From contig QKDR01000177.1 in the NCBI GenBank assembly GCA_003252515.1, positions 1 through 41,989 of the forward strand: a stretch of 41,989 bases of DNA. Direction: 5' to 3'. Below the pieces are notes generated by a model. The model did no database searches and was not told the origin of the DNA. It was given only the letters and a program-made list of their open reading frames with translations. Both the position numbers and the translations under genes were made by a program. The stretch is from Candidatus Delongbacteria bacterium. GTDB lineage: Bacteria; UBA4055. This document shows, piece after piece, positions 33,413 to 41,889 of this stretch (within the stretch, counting starts at the first letter, position 1; each line of letters begins with the position of its first letter).

Positions 33413-34577
33413 TATTTTTTACCCCTTCGGCGAACCTTTCGTTCGATGTCGCGAAAGAGAACCTGATGTGCTTGTCGCTGCCGAAAGCCGAACCAGTGAT
33501 CGCCGCTACTTTCAGTTCCGCGATGAAGAAGTCGCAAAGGTCGTCATTGTTCTTAATAACCTTCCCTTTGAATTTCTTTCCGTAATATGCGGAGAAATCT
33601 ACGAAGAAATAGAAAGCTCCGTCAGGCTTGTAGCAGATAACATCAGGTATCTTCTTTATCAGTTTGTATCCCGCGTCCCTTCTTTCCTCGAAAATCTTTC
33701 TCATTCTTTCGATCTCGGCCTGGTCTCCCAGAACAGCCTCGATCGCCGCTTTCTGAGCAATGGAGTTCGGGTTCGATGTCATGTGGCTCTGAATGTTGTG
33801 CGACGCGTCTATTATCTCCTCGTTAGCAACAGCGTAACCTATCCTCCAGCCTGTCATTGCGTAGGTCTTGCTGACACCGTTTATGGCTATAACGTTATCC
33901 CTGATATCTTTGATCTTCAGCATGCAGAAATGTTTTTTTCCGTCGAATATCAGTTTCTCGTATATTTCATCGAATATCACATAAAGGTCGTGCTTTTTAA
34001 TCAGCTTGCCGATATCTTTCAGTTCTTTTTCCGTATAGATCGATCCGGTAGGATTAGACGGCGAGCAGAGGATCAGCATTTTCGTCTTCGGAGTAATCGC
34101 TTTCTCAAGCATATCCGGCGTTACTTTAAATCCGGTTCTCTCGTCGGTACCTATTTCGACAACTTTTGCGTCAGCGAGCCTTACGAGTTCAGGATAAGAC
34201 ACCCATGCCGGCTGAGGGATTATGACCTCGTCGCCTTTTTCGCATACTGTCATAATGATATTGGCAAGAGCATGCTTAGCCCCGTTCGAGCAAACTATAT
34301 TTTTAGGCGTGATCCCGACACCGAAATCATTCTTATATTTTTTAACGACAGCCTGTTTCAGTTCGACGATCCCTCCGGCTGCGGTATATTTGGTAAAATT
34401 GTCGTTTATAGCTTTAATTCCCGCGTCCTTGATGTTTTGCGGGGTCGGAAAATCCGGTTCGCCCACTGTTAGAACTACTATGTCTTCACCTTTAGTCTTA
34501 AGCTCGTTCGCCTTAGCTGTGACAGCAAGTGTCTTTGATCTTGTAACTTTCTGCGTTCTTTTTGCGAGTTTCTTCAT
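33366..34577 (-). CDS. Class I PLP aminotransferase (aspartate aminotransferase type)
   Basis: 403 residues. The hallmarks of the subgroup I-gamma aspartate aminotransferases (AspB/AspC-like, some acting on prephenate) are present: 'VLTVGEPDFPTPQNIKDAGI' near 37, 'GAKHALANIIM' near 105, 'LCSPSNPTGSIYTEKEL' near 170-185 and 'YVIFDEIYEKL' near 203. The PLP lysine is K237 in 'SKTYAMTGWRIGYA', and an 'RFSFATSNERFAEG' end holds the substrate Arg. It would transfer amino groups between aspartate and 2-oxoglutarate. AAAAGGTG lies before the ATG. The 3' end overlaps rlmB by 47 bp. Confidence 0.94.
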   Translation of the reverse strand: MKKLAKRTQKVTRSKTLAVTAKANELKTKGEDIVVLTVGEPDFPTPQNIKDAGIKAINDNFTKYTAAGGIVELKQAVVKKYKNDFGVGITPKNIVCSNGAKHALANIIMTVCEKGDEVIIPQPAWVSYPELVRLADAKVVEIGTDERTGFKVTPDMLEKAITPKTKMLILCSPSNPTGSIYTEKELKDIGKLIKKHDLYVIFDEIYEKLIFDGKKHFCMLKIKDIRDNVIAINGVSKTYAMTGWRIGYAVANEEIIDASHNIQSHMTSNPNSIAQKAAIEAVLGDQAEIERMRKIFEERRDAGYKLIKKIPDVICYKPDGAFYFFVDFSAYYGKKFKGKVIKNNDDLCDFFIAELKVAAITGSAFGSDKHIRFSFATSNERFAEGVKNNDRKDHIKERGHRTA

Positions 34578-34745
34578 TTTCGCACCTTTTAACTTTTGAT
34601 TAAACAGGGTTTTATTTTAATTGCAGTATTGCCGAATAGCAAGCAATATTTTTATAAATAATAGTTTAAAAAAAGTCATATTTCTTTTTGAATTTAACTA
34701 TAAATATACATATATTCCACAAACATCAATTCTTCGGAGCGCAAT

Positions 34746-34904
34746 ATGGCGTCATACACAAGAGAAACGATAAGGTCGGGCATAACTTTCGGTACCGCGC
34801 TTGCTATAGCCATTTCATGGCACGCGAACACTTCGATAATATGGGCGATCATTCACGGTCTTCTTTCCTGGATATACGTAATTTACTACATCATCGTTTA
34901 TTAA
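34746..34904 (+). CDS. Conserved small membrane protein, 52 residues
   Basis: ATG at 34746 with GGAG seven bases upstream; it stops at TAA 34902-34904. The sequence (start MASYTRETIRSGITFGTALA; end 'HGLLSWIYVIYYIIVY') has two hydrophobic stretches around 'AIAISWHANTSIIWAIIHGL'. I recall near-identical small proteins ('IRSGITFGTALA', 'AIIHGI.SW.YVIYY') in many Gram-negative genomes, always unnamed, so this is very likely a true gene. It is divergent from the aminotransferase and 13 bp before the amidase, probably the first gene of the envelope operon. Its function is unknown. Confidence 0.75.
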   Translation: MASYTRETIRSGITFGTALAIAISWHANTSIIWAIIHGLLSWIYVIYYIIVY

Positions 34905-34917
34905 AACAGGAACACCG

Positions 34918-36861
34918 TTGGACCGGAGATTTTTCAAATATTTACTGATATTACCGACCCTCTTATTTATTCTCAACTCCTGCGCACCTGCAGGAACGGC
35001 GGGGATCTCCGGCAGACCGGGAACAGGTTACAGACAGGCGGATGCTCTTTATCTGATCGGACAGGACAGGTTCAATGAAGCGGAGAAACTTCTGGTACCT
35101 GCGGTCACCGCCGATCCGTCCGATCCCGAGCCGAAGAAGCTCCTGACCCTCGTATATTTCAGGACAGGCAATTACGAAGCGGCTGAAAAATTAATAAGGT
35201 CGCTGACAGCATCGGACCGGCAGATATTCTCGCATGTAACTGAAAATATCGGGTTCGACCTCTATTACATGTTCGTCACATCACTGATCAGGCAGAACAA
35301 ACTTAACAGTTCAGCCGAATACTTTTATCTCGTTTCCGATGTTGCCGGGCTGTCAAAAGAGAACAGGATAAAATACGACCTGATGCTCATAGAATTCGAT
35401 TACAGAAGCGATCTTCTTGAAAGCGTAGAGAACAGGATAAGAGGCGCGCTTTCTAATCATGACCTGACTCAGGACCAGAAACTGAACCTGTATTATCTGC
35501 TTTCATCGTCAGAAATAAGGATGAATAAGCTCGACTCTTCTCTGGAAAACGCTATATTCCTCGTTCTGAACGACTACGAGTTCAAATACAGCAGGAAGAT
35601 CAAAAGGCTTCTTGACGGCATCGTTAATAATTCTACTGAAGACCTTCTTGAAAAGCTGAAACCGAAGATCACTGACGGGTACAGGGAGCTCGCAGCCAGA
35701 TCCGCTGATAACATCAATCTTAAAGATAAGATCTTAAGAGCTGTGAACACCCTTGAGAATACCGAAGTGACTATAGAGATGAAAGAGAACGGGAATAACG
35801 GATCGTATATAAATTATATCAAGATATTTCCGGATAAGGATGTTACCACAATATATGTAAGTTCGAAAGATTCCATAACATATGAGAACCCTCCTCTGTT
35901 CGACGGAAAGACACTGACCCTCAGAATACCCGGAAAACAGATACTTTCATCAGTGACTTCATCAAAAGCTCCTCCGGGTTCTGGAGTGGAGAATATCGAA
36001 TGGTCATTTAAGGATGATACTCTCGATTTTAAAGTGAACCTTTCGTCAAATCTGAATATAACGCTTGAAAGATCCAACGGCGAGGAATTCGAGAAAAATG
36101 ACGGCCTGAAAGATAAATTCTCGCTTAAAATAAACATTTATCTGCCCGAACAGACCTACGCACAACCTGCGGCAGCGGATTATGACGAAACAAAATTCAC
36201 GATCGTACTAGATCCAGGACACGGCGGGGATGATCCCGGAGCTCTGGGGGTTATGAAGGACAGTGACGGCAAACTCTATACTGAAAAGGATGTCAATCTG
36301 CTGCTCTGTAAAGAACTCAAGAAATATCTTGAAGAAAAAAATTACAGGGTTTTCCTTACAAGGGACGGAGATTATTACCCCAGCCTTCACGAGAGGAACA
36401 GGATCGCGCAGAACAGGAACGCCGACATGTTCATTTCCATTCATCTTAACTCAGCTTCGAAGAAAAATAAAAAATACTGGCAGACCGACAGGTATTACGG
36501 TGCCGAGCTGATCGTCAGGAACTCTCTTGGTAAAATGCCGGAGTTCATTAATTTTCAGGCCGGGAACAGAAATGAATGGATGAAACTGAGAGAAAAAGCT
36601 CTCGGACAGCATAAAAAACTTTCCGGTATACTCGCCCGAACGATACCTGCCTCACTTGACAAACCGTTTAACGCAAAAAGAAAGATCAAGCCGAAGAATC
36701 TGGTAATTTTTTCAGGTATGACCATACCCCACGCGCTAATCGAAGCCGGGTTCATCATAAACAATAAAACGCTTAAATACCTTCTTTCCGAAAACGGTCA
36801 GAAGGATTTCTTTAAGGGAGTCCTTAACGGGATAGATGAATACAGAAAAGGATCTTATTAA
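34918..36861 (+). CDS. Lipoprotein N-acetylmuramoyl-L-alanine amidase with TPR region
   Basis: 647 residues from TTG 34918, with AGGA six bases before. The lipobox LNSC follows a hydrophobic signal (Cys near 22), so the enzyme is membrane-anchored. Residues ~35-270 are TPR-like helices ('ADALYLIGQDRFNEAEKLLV', 'PEPKKLLTLVYFRTGNYEAA'). About 275-420 is a beta-rich AMIN-like domain. The Amidase_3 catalytic domain has zinc ligands H435 (DPGHGG), E456 (TEKDVNL) and H509 (SIHLNS) and catalytic E609 (ALIEAGF). It cuts the bond between MurNAc and L-Ala, probably during cell separation. The TPR-AMIN-amidase fusion is larger than usual AmiC. The stop overlaps the cinA ATG by one base. Confidence 0.93.
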   Translation: MDRRFFKYLLILPTLLFILNSCAPAGTAGISGRPGTGYRQADALYLIGQDRFNEAEKLLVPAVTADPSDPEPKKLLTLVYFRTGNYEAAEKLIRSLTASDRQIFSHVTENIGFDLYYMFVTSLIRQNKLNSSAEYFYLVSDVAGLSKENRIKYDLMLIEFDYRSDLLESVENRIRGALSNHDLTQDQKLNLYYLLSSSEIRMNKLDSSLENAIFLVLNDYEFKYSRKIKRLLDGIVNNSTEDLLEKLKPKITDGYRELAARSADNINLKDKILRAVNTLENTEVTIEMKENGNNGSYINYIKIFPDKDVTTIYVSSKDSITYENPPLFDGKTLTLRIPGKQILSSVTSSKAPPGSGVENIEWSFKDDTLDFKVNLSSNLNITLERSNGEEFEKNDGLKDKFSLKINIYLPEQTYAQPAAADYDETKFTIVLDPGHGGDDPGALGVMKDSDGKLYTEKDVNLLLCKELKKYLEEKNYRVFLTRDGDYYPSLHERNRIAQNRNADMFISIHLNSASKKNKKYWQTDRYYGAELIVRNSLGKMPEFINFQAGNRNEWMKLREKALGQHKKLSGILARTIPASLDKPFNAKRKIKPKNLVIFSGMTIPHALIEAGFIINNKTLKYLLSENGQKDFFKGVLNGIDEYRKGSY

Positions 36862-38117
36862 TGAGAACTGACATTAACCGATGTCATATAATAAACATCG
36901 GTGACGAGATACTTTCGGGACATACGGTCAACACGAACGCGTCCTACATGTCATCACAACTTTACGACATAGGAATACTCACGAGCAGGATAACCGTGAT
37001 ATCCGACGATGCGGAAGAGATCCGCAAAGCTCTTGATCAGGGAATAAAGGATGCAGACCTTATTTTTATAACCGGGGGACTCGGGCCTACCAACGACGAT
37101 ATAACCAAAAAAACGATCTGTTCGTACTTTGGGTACGGGCTTCAGTTCAGACCTGACATTTGGGAACATATTAAAACCATTTTCGCAAAAAGAGGTATAA
37201 TCCCGGATGAGATCAATAAGGAGCAGGCTGAATTTCCCGATTCGGAAGAAGTAGAATATATCACGAACTATGCGGGAACAGCACCCGGTATGCACATCAA
37301 AGCTAAAGGAAAACATATCTTTGTCACGCCCGGAGTTCCGAATGAGATGAAATTTATTATGTCAGAATATATTGTGCCTTTTCTTAAAGAAAACATATCA
37401 GATGATTTGTACTACAGAGACATAAATACGACTGATATCCCCGAGAGCAGGCTGTATTCCATACTTATATCCGAAGCTGATTTCCCTTTCGGCTGCGCGA
37501 TAGCGTTCCTGCCGCAGGGATACGGGGTCACGGTCAGGGTAAAGAGCCCGGGCGGAGAGAACGGCAGAGAGATCGTCGATTCAGCCTTCAGCCGCATAAA
37601 CGGACTGACCGGAAAGCATGTTTTTGCATACGATATTATAAATCCGCATCATGAACTGGTCAGACTGCTCAAAGAAAATAAACTTACGGTCTCCTCGGCT
37701 GAAAGCTGCACAGGCGGTCTGTTCTCAAGCATGCTTACCGACATCCCGGGATCGAGCGCCGTCTTCAGTGAGGGTTTCGTCACATATTCTGACGACAGCA
37801 AGTTCAGGATATTATCCGTGAACCCGCAGACACTCGCTTTACACGGAGCCGTTTCGGAAGAAACCGTCTCCGAAATGCTCGACGGTCTGCTCGCTGTCAC
37901 TGATTCCGGCGTGGTCTGCGCGGTGTCCGGCATTGCCGGCCCTGACGGAGGCACTGATAAGAAGCCTGTCGGAACAGTGTTCTCAGGATTTTGTTTAAGA
38001 AAAAGCGGTGAAAAGTTCATCCGCAGATATAATTTCTCCGGCGACAGGCTGACCGTTAAAAAGAAATCGGCTGATAAGCTGGCTGTAGAGATAATAAAAC
38101 AGATCGGGAGTAACTGA
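36861..38117 (+). CDS. cinA: CinA-like protein (nicotinamide-nucleotide amidase / ADP-ribose pyrophosphatase fusion)
   Basis: 418 residues, full length for CinA. The N-terminal MoaB-like COG1058 domain (about 1-170) has 'INIGDEILSGHTVNTNASY' and 'LIFITGGLGPTNDDITKKTI'. The C-terminal amidase domain (about 260-418) contains 'VSSAESCTGGLFSSMLTD' with the catalytic Ser282 and 'VSGIAGPDGGTDKKPVGTV'. It salvages NMN to nicotinic acid mononucleotide and clears ADP-ribose; historically it was named for competence. The ATG at 36861 shares its A with the amidase stop codon. The next gene starts one base after it, so the cluster is transcribed together. Confidence 0.94.
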   Translation: MRTDINRCHIINIGDEILSGHTVNTNASYMSSQLYDIGILTSRITVISDDAEEIRKALDQGIKDADLIFITGGLGPTNDDITKKTICSYFGYGLQFRPDIWEHIKTIFAKRGIIPDEINKEQAEFPDSEEVEYITNYAGTAPGMHIKAKGKHIFVTPGVPNEMKFIMSEYIVPFLKENISDDLYYRDINTTDIPESRLYSILISEADFPFGCAIAFLPQGYGVTVRVKSPGGENGREIVDSAFSRINGLTGKHVFAYDIINPHHELVRLLKENKLTVSSAESCTGGLFSSMLTDIPGSSAVFSEGFVTYSDDSKFRILSVNPQTLALHGAVSEETVSEMLDGLLAVTDSGVVCAVSGIAGPDGGTDKKPVGTVFSGFCLRKSGEKFIRRYNFSGDRLTVKKKSADKLAVEIIKQIGSN

Positions 38118-38118
38118 T

Positions 38119-38868
38119 TTGACTGAAAGGAACAGAATATATTTTCTGTCGGACCTTCATCTTAAGCTGGACAGAAAACCTGAGACGGAAATCTCCAAGA
38201 AAAAGTTTCTGGATTTTCTTGAAACAGCCGGGAAGGACGCAAAAGAGATCATCATGGCCGGCGACATTTTCGATTTTTGGTACGAATGGGCTTTTGTAAT
38301 ACCTTCGTTCCATTTCGATATCTTCCATAAAATGCGTAATCTTATAGATAACGGCGTTAAGATCACATATATCGCCGGAAATCACGACTTCAGGCCCGGA
38401 AACTATCTGAGAAAAGAGGTCGGGATAAACTGCGTCGATAATGATTATACTTTTGAATTCGAAGGAAAAAAATTCTTTATTTCGCACGGTGACGGGCTGG
38501 CCGCTTCCGACGGCGGATACAGGATATTACGATCGATCCTCCGGTCCCCGGTAAGCAATTTACTTTTCAGAACACTTATACCCCCTGATCTTGGTATACT
38601 CGTAGCAGGACTGACTTCAAAAAGCAGCCGTAAGTACAGGCATGTTGACAGATCAAAATGGAAAGACGAGTATTTTGATTTCGCTGTAAAGAAATTCGGC
38701 GAAGGATACGATTTCGTAGTACTCGGTCACCTTCATCTGCCTGAAATAAGATCGGATAAAAAAGGTACGTACCTGAACGCCGGGGACTGGATCAATTACT
38801 TTTCTTACGGTTTATACAATAACGGAAAATTAACACTTGAGAGATTCGATGAGAAAGAAGAAAAATAA
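38119..38868 (+). CDS. LpxH-like UDP-2,3-diacylglucosamine hydrolase
   Basis: 249 residues starting at TTG 38119, with GGGAG nine bases upstream and one base between it and the cinA stop. The metallophosphoesterase motifs are complete: 'FLSDLHL' (~10), 'GDIFDFW' (~49), 'GNHDFRPG' (~86), 'SHGDGL' (~117) and 'GHLHLPE' (~200). The 'DFWYEWAFVIP' segment and the lid-like helical part (~125-185) match LpxH-type enzymes that make lipid X in lipid A synthesis. Related YbbF-like phosphoesterases are possible, so no symbol is assigned. Its presence indicates an outer membrane with LPS. It overlaps the PBP1A gene by 20 bp. Confidence 0.83.
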   Translation: MTERNRIYFLSDLHLKLDRKPETEISKKKFLDFLETAGKDAKEIIMAGDIFDFWYEWAFVIPSFHFDIFHKMRNLIDNGVKITYIAGNHDFRPGNYLRKEVGINCVDNDYTFEFEGKKFFISHGDGLAASDGGYRILRSILRSPVSNLLFRTLIPPDLGILVAGLTSKSSRKYRHVDRSKWKDEYFDFAVKKFGEGYDFVVLGHLHLPEIRSDKKGTYLNAGDWINYFSYGLYNNGKLTLERFDEKEEK

Positions 38869-41038
38869 GAATACCGGTTTTTTAAAGCTTACCGTTTATA
38901 TAACTCTGTCGGCCCTCGGTCTGACAGCAATCGTTTCTGCGGGAATATTCGTTTATGTCGCTTCACTGTTCGACGAACTTCCCCAGTTCGAGAAGCTGGA
39001 GAAATATGAACCTAATCTTATCACTAAAGTCTATTCGGCTGACGGCGTACTGATCAAAGAATTTTTCTCGGAGAACAGAAGCCAGGTCGACCTTGACTCG
39101 ATACCCTCTCATGTTATTCAGGCACTTATATCGACAGAAGACAGAGATTTCTTCAATCACTGGGGATTCAATTCAAAAAGAACTACATCCGCTGTCGTTA
39201 TGGCTATTCCCAGAATGCTGACCGGAAAAAATGTTCACGGAGCCAGCACAATAACACAGCAGCTGGCAAGGAACCTGTATAACGAGATCGGTTTCGAAAA
39301 GAATCTTGAAAGAAAAATTAAAGAGCTCCTTACCTCCATCCAGCTGGAAAGGATGTATTCTAAGAAAGAAATACTCGAAATGTATCTGATGCAGTGCCTT
39401 TTCGGGGAAGGAACATACGGCATCCAGTCAAGCGCGAAGGCAATGTTCGGAAAAAACGCGGCAGAGCTCAAGGTTGAAGAATCCGCTCTGCTCATAGCTC
39501 AGCTTAAAGCTCCTGCTCATTACAATCCTTTCAAACATCCCGAACGTGCTCTCGAAAGACGGAATCTGGTCATGCATAATATGCTGGAAATGGATTTCAT
39601 AAGCCGGGATGATTATGATTCATTAAAGCAGTTGCCTCTGGAAGTAAAAGCTGAAAAGGAGACATTTGACGGTATAGCCCCCTACTTCACCGAAAGTATC
39701 AGACAGCAGCTGCGGGACAGCAGGAATGAATGGAAGCTTGATTACCTGAAAGACGGACTCACCGTACAGACTACTCTCGATTCAAGGATCCAGACTATAG
39801 CCGATTCTATGGTCAGAAAGCATGTTCCTATTTTAAATAAAGAGACTAAAGACAGATTCATCAGGGATAAATGGAAAGGTCTGCGTAAATACGTGAGAGC
39901 CAATTACGATTCGACGCGCTGGAATGAGAAAATGAACGACAGTCTGATGATTGATTCTCTCGTTCACGCAAAACTTGAGCCTCAGGTAGCCCTTATAGCC
40001 GTTGATCCTTCGAACGGGAATATTCTCGCCATGGTCGGCGGAACGGATTTTAAACAGCACAAATACAACAACGCTCTTCAGGCCTGGAGACAGCCGGGTT
40101 CGATTTTCAAGCCGATAGTTTATCTTACCGCGCTGGACAACGGTTACTCTCCCGCGACAACGCTTATTAATCAGCCTGTAGTCGTCGTAATGCCCGACGG
40201 ATCAAGGTGGCAGCCCGGGAACTATGATACCGAAAATCTCGGCGGGTATATTTCTCTGAGAGAAGCCCTGAGGCATTCACTGAATTTGATCTCCGTCAGA
40301 CTTATAATGGAGCTTATCACTCCGAAAGAGGTCATTACTTACGCTAAAAAACTTGGAATAAACACCAGAAATATTCTGCCTGTAAACTCTATAGCGCTGG
40401 GATCGGGCGCGATCAGACCGATAGATATTGTTACCGCATATTCGACCTTAGCGAACAGAGGAACACATATCAAACCTCTCGACATACTGAAAGTGACTGA
40501 CAAGAACGGTAACAATGTTGCGCAGTACTTCCCGGAAAGATCGGTGGCCATATCCGAAGAGACAGCTTACCTGATCACGAACATGATGGAGGATGTTGTA
40601 GACAACGGTACAGGAAAGAGACTGAGATGGCACAATGACTTCAGATATCCGGTAGCCGGGAAAACAGGTACTACAAATGATTTCACTGACGCCTGGTTCT
40701 GCGGATTCACTCCTAAGATCGCGATCGTAGTATGGGTCGGTCTGAAAGATCCGGCATTTAAACTTGGCAACGGCGCTACCGGATCAAATACTGCGCTTCC
40801 ATTGTGGGGGGATTTCATAACCGAAGTCTATAAAAAGCTGAAATTGGGAAGCGAAGACTTTGTAGTACCTGAAGGAATTGTCGAGATCGAGACCTGCAGG
40901 GAAAGCATGAAACCGGCAGGACCATATTGTCCCAAGACGTATATCGAAAAATACAATAAAAATTATATACCTACGGAAAAATGCGACATCCACACCGCCC
41001 GGAACATCAATTCCAAAAATAAGGGCGGCAGATACTAG
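38849..41038 (+). CDS. Bifunctional penicillin-binding protein 1A (PBP1A family)
   Basis: 729 residues from ATG 38849, inside the end of the lpxH-like gene; a TTG at 38837 is less likely. A basic cytoplasmic start (MRKKKNKN) precedes one membrane helix (about 14-37). The glycosyltransferase 51 domain has catalytic E97 in 'STEDRDFFNHWG', 'HGASTITQQLARNLY' and 'ERKIKELLTSIQLER'. The transpeptidase domain has S418-x-x-K421 in 'QPGSIFKP', SLN in 'RHSLNLISV' and K605-TGTT. A C-terminal Cys pair (ETCRES...GPYC) is common in this family in FCB bacteria. It polymerises and cross-links peptidoglycan. The last gene of the envelope operon, followed by a terminator. Confidence 0.96.
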   Translation: MRKKKNKNTGFLKLTVYITLSALGLTAIVSAGIFVYVASLFDELPQFEKLEKYEPNLITKVYSADGVLIKEFFSENRSQVDLDSIPSHVIQALISTEDRDFFNHWGFNSKRTTSAVVMAIPRMLTGKNVHGASTITQQLARNLYNEIGFEKNLERKIKELLTSIQLERMYSKKEILEMYLMQCLFGEGTYGIQSSAKAMFGKNAAELKVEESALLIAQLKAPAHYNPFKHPERALERRNLVMHNMLEMDFISRDDYDSLKQLPLEVKAEKETFDGIAPYFTESIRQQLRDSRNEWKLDYLKDGLTVQTTLDSRIQTIADSMVRKHVPILNKETKDRFIRDKWKGLRKYVRANYDSTRWNEKMNDSLMIDSLVHAKLEPQVALIAVDPSNGNILAMVGGTDFKQHKYNNALQAWRQPGSIFKPIVYLTALDNGYSPATTLINQPVVVVMPDGSRWQPGNYDTENLGGYISLREALRHSLNLISVRLIMELITPKEVITYAKKLGINTRNILPVNSIALGSGAIRPIDIVTAYSTLANRGTHIKPLDILKVTDKNGNNVAQYFPERSVAISEETAYLITNMMEDVVDNGTGKRLRWHNDFRYPVAGKTGTTNDFTDAWFCGFTPKIAIVVWVGLKDPAFKLGNGATGSNTALPLWGDFITEVYKKLKLGSEDFVVPEGIVEIETCRESMKPAGPYCPKTYIEKYNKNYIPTEKCDIHTARNINSKNKGGRY

Positions 41039-41069
41039 TCTGCTGTCATGATATTCGTACGAAATATAA

Positions 41070-41096
41070 AAAACCGCCTGAAATTCAGGCGGTTTT
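41070..41096 (+). terminator. Rho-independent terminator after PBP1A
   Basis: AAAACCGCCTGAA-A-TTCAGGCGGTTTT, a long perfect stem about 30 bases after the stop codon, with T runs on both strands. It ends the envelope operon. Confidence 0.88.
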
Positions 41097-41325
41097 AGTC
41101 TTTGTGGAGGATACAGAGACTTAAGCCAATTCGTTCTCCATATTTTAAAACACCTATAACACAAACATATTTAACATTATGCAGAACGTTTTATCTCCTT
41201 GAGTATTAGTGCTTTTCGGGAAATAAAATTCTATAAAATTTCCCCAAACATAGAACGGATATGAGTTCGACTCTTACTTGGATACCTAATGGTGTGTTTA
41301 ATTAAATCATATTTTTAATAAATCA
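41097..41325. other. Gene-free AT-rich gap
   Basis: I see no frame with a ribosome site, no complete RNA gene and no strong hairpin. A T-arm-like ATGAG-TTCGACT-CTTAC at about 41260-41276 lacks the rest of a tRNA. Base composition becomes markedly AT-rich towards the orphan gene. Confidence 0.5.
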
Positions 41326-41874
41326 TTATTGTTTATTTGTAAATAAAGCTAGCATTTCATTTATACAATCATTTAATTCGTCATCATCGTAAGAGTGATT
41401 TTCGGTAATTACTTTTTCTTTCAAATTGTTTATTTTTTCAACAAAATAAGAAGGAGCTGTTTTTTTTACTTTTTTGTATAGTTCTATAATTTGATTGTTT
41501 TTACCTCTTTGCAAAGAATATAAGTACTTTTTTTCCTCCATGTCATCAATATCAAGATGTTTGAAATATTGCGAATATTCCCAAAGATGAAAGTAAATTG
41601 TGTCAATCCCTTCTAAATGAGAATAATCATTCTCTATTTCTAAGTAAAATTTATTGTTGAAACAGTCTAGCATTTTATCAGAGACATTAAAAGGTAAAGG
41701 TGTAGAGGTGTCTTTCAAAAATGAATTATCGTCTTTCTCTAAAGCAATTTTTAATTTTTCGAGATAAGTCATACTAACACTTAATCCATTGTTTGACAAT
41801 AAATTATTTTCATCAGAAATCAACAAATATATCCAACTTAACTTTGTTTCTTGAACCGAGCTTAGATTGATCAT
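41326..41874 (-). CDS. AT-rich orphan protein, 182 residues
   Basis: An open frame from ATG 41874 to 41326 with no signal peptide or membrane helix. It is rich in Leu, Asn, Asp, Lys and Glu and mostly helical by eye ('MTYLEKLKIALEKDDNSF', 'IDDMEEKKYLYSLQRGKNNQ'), and probably cytoplasmic. No strong ribosome site is evident. I recognise no family. Codon use is far more AT-rich than in the adjoining envelope operon. That fits a horizontally acquired accessory gene of the kind found among immunity or defence genes, but nothing in the sequence proves this. Ninety bases of it recur exactly at the window edge. Confidence 0.6.
   Translation of the reverse strand: MINLSSVQETKLSWIYLLISDENNLLSNNGLSVSMTYLEKLKIALEKDDNSFLKDTSTPLPFNVSDKMLDCFNNKFYLEIENDYSHLEGIDTIYFHLWEYSQYFKHLDIDDMEEKKYLYSLQRGKNNQIIELYKKVKKTAPSYFVEKINNLKEKVITENHSYDDDELNDCINEMLALFTNKQ
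41546..41635. repeat. 90-bp exact direct repeat, copy 1
   Basis: Identical base for base to 41900-41989. It lies within the orphan gene, encoding about residues 80-109 of it. The copies are 354 bp apart, start to start, and diverge at once on the left side (A versus C). Confidence 0.97.
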
Positions 41875-41889
41875 TACTTCTAAAAGTAC

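Noticed and set aside
33000-34472. 490-codon open frame on the plus strand
   Set aside because: It lies antisense to rlmB and the aminotransferase, both with full family motifs; the translation has no domain and is rich in Arg, Ser and Phe typical of a shadow frame.
41258-41292. tRNA-like T arm
   Set aside because: One stem-loop resembles a T arm, but no matching acceptor, D or anticodon arm is found upstream.
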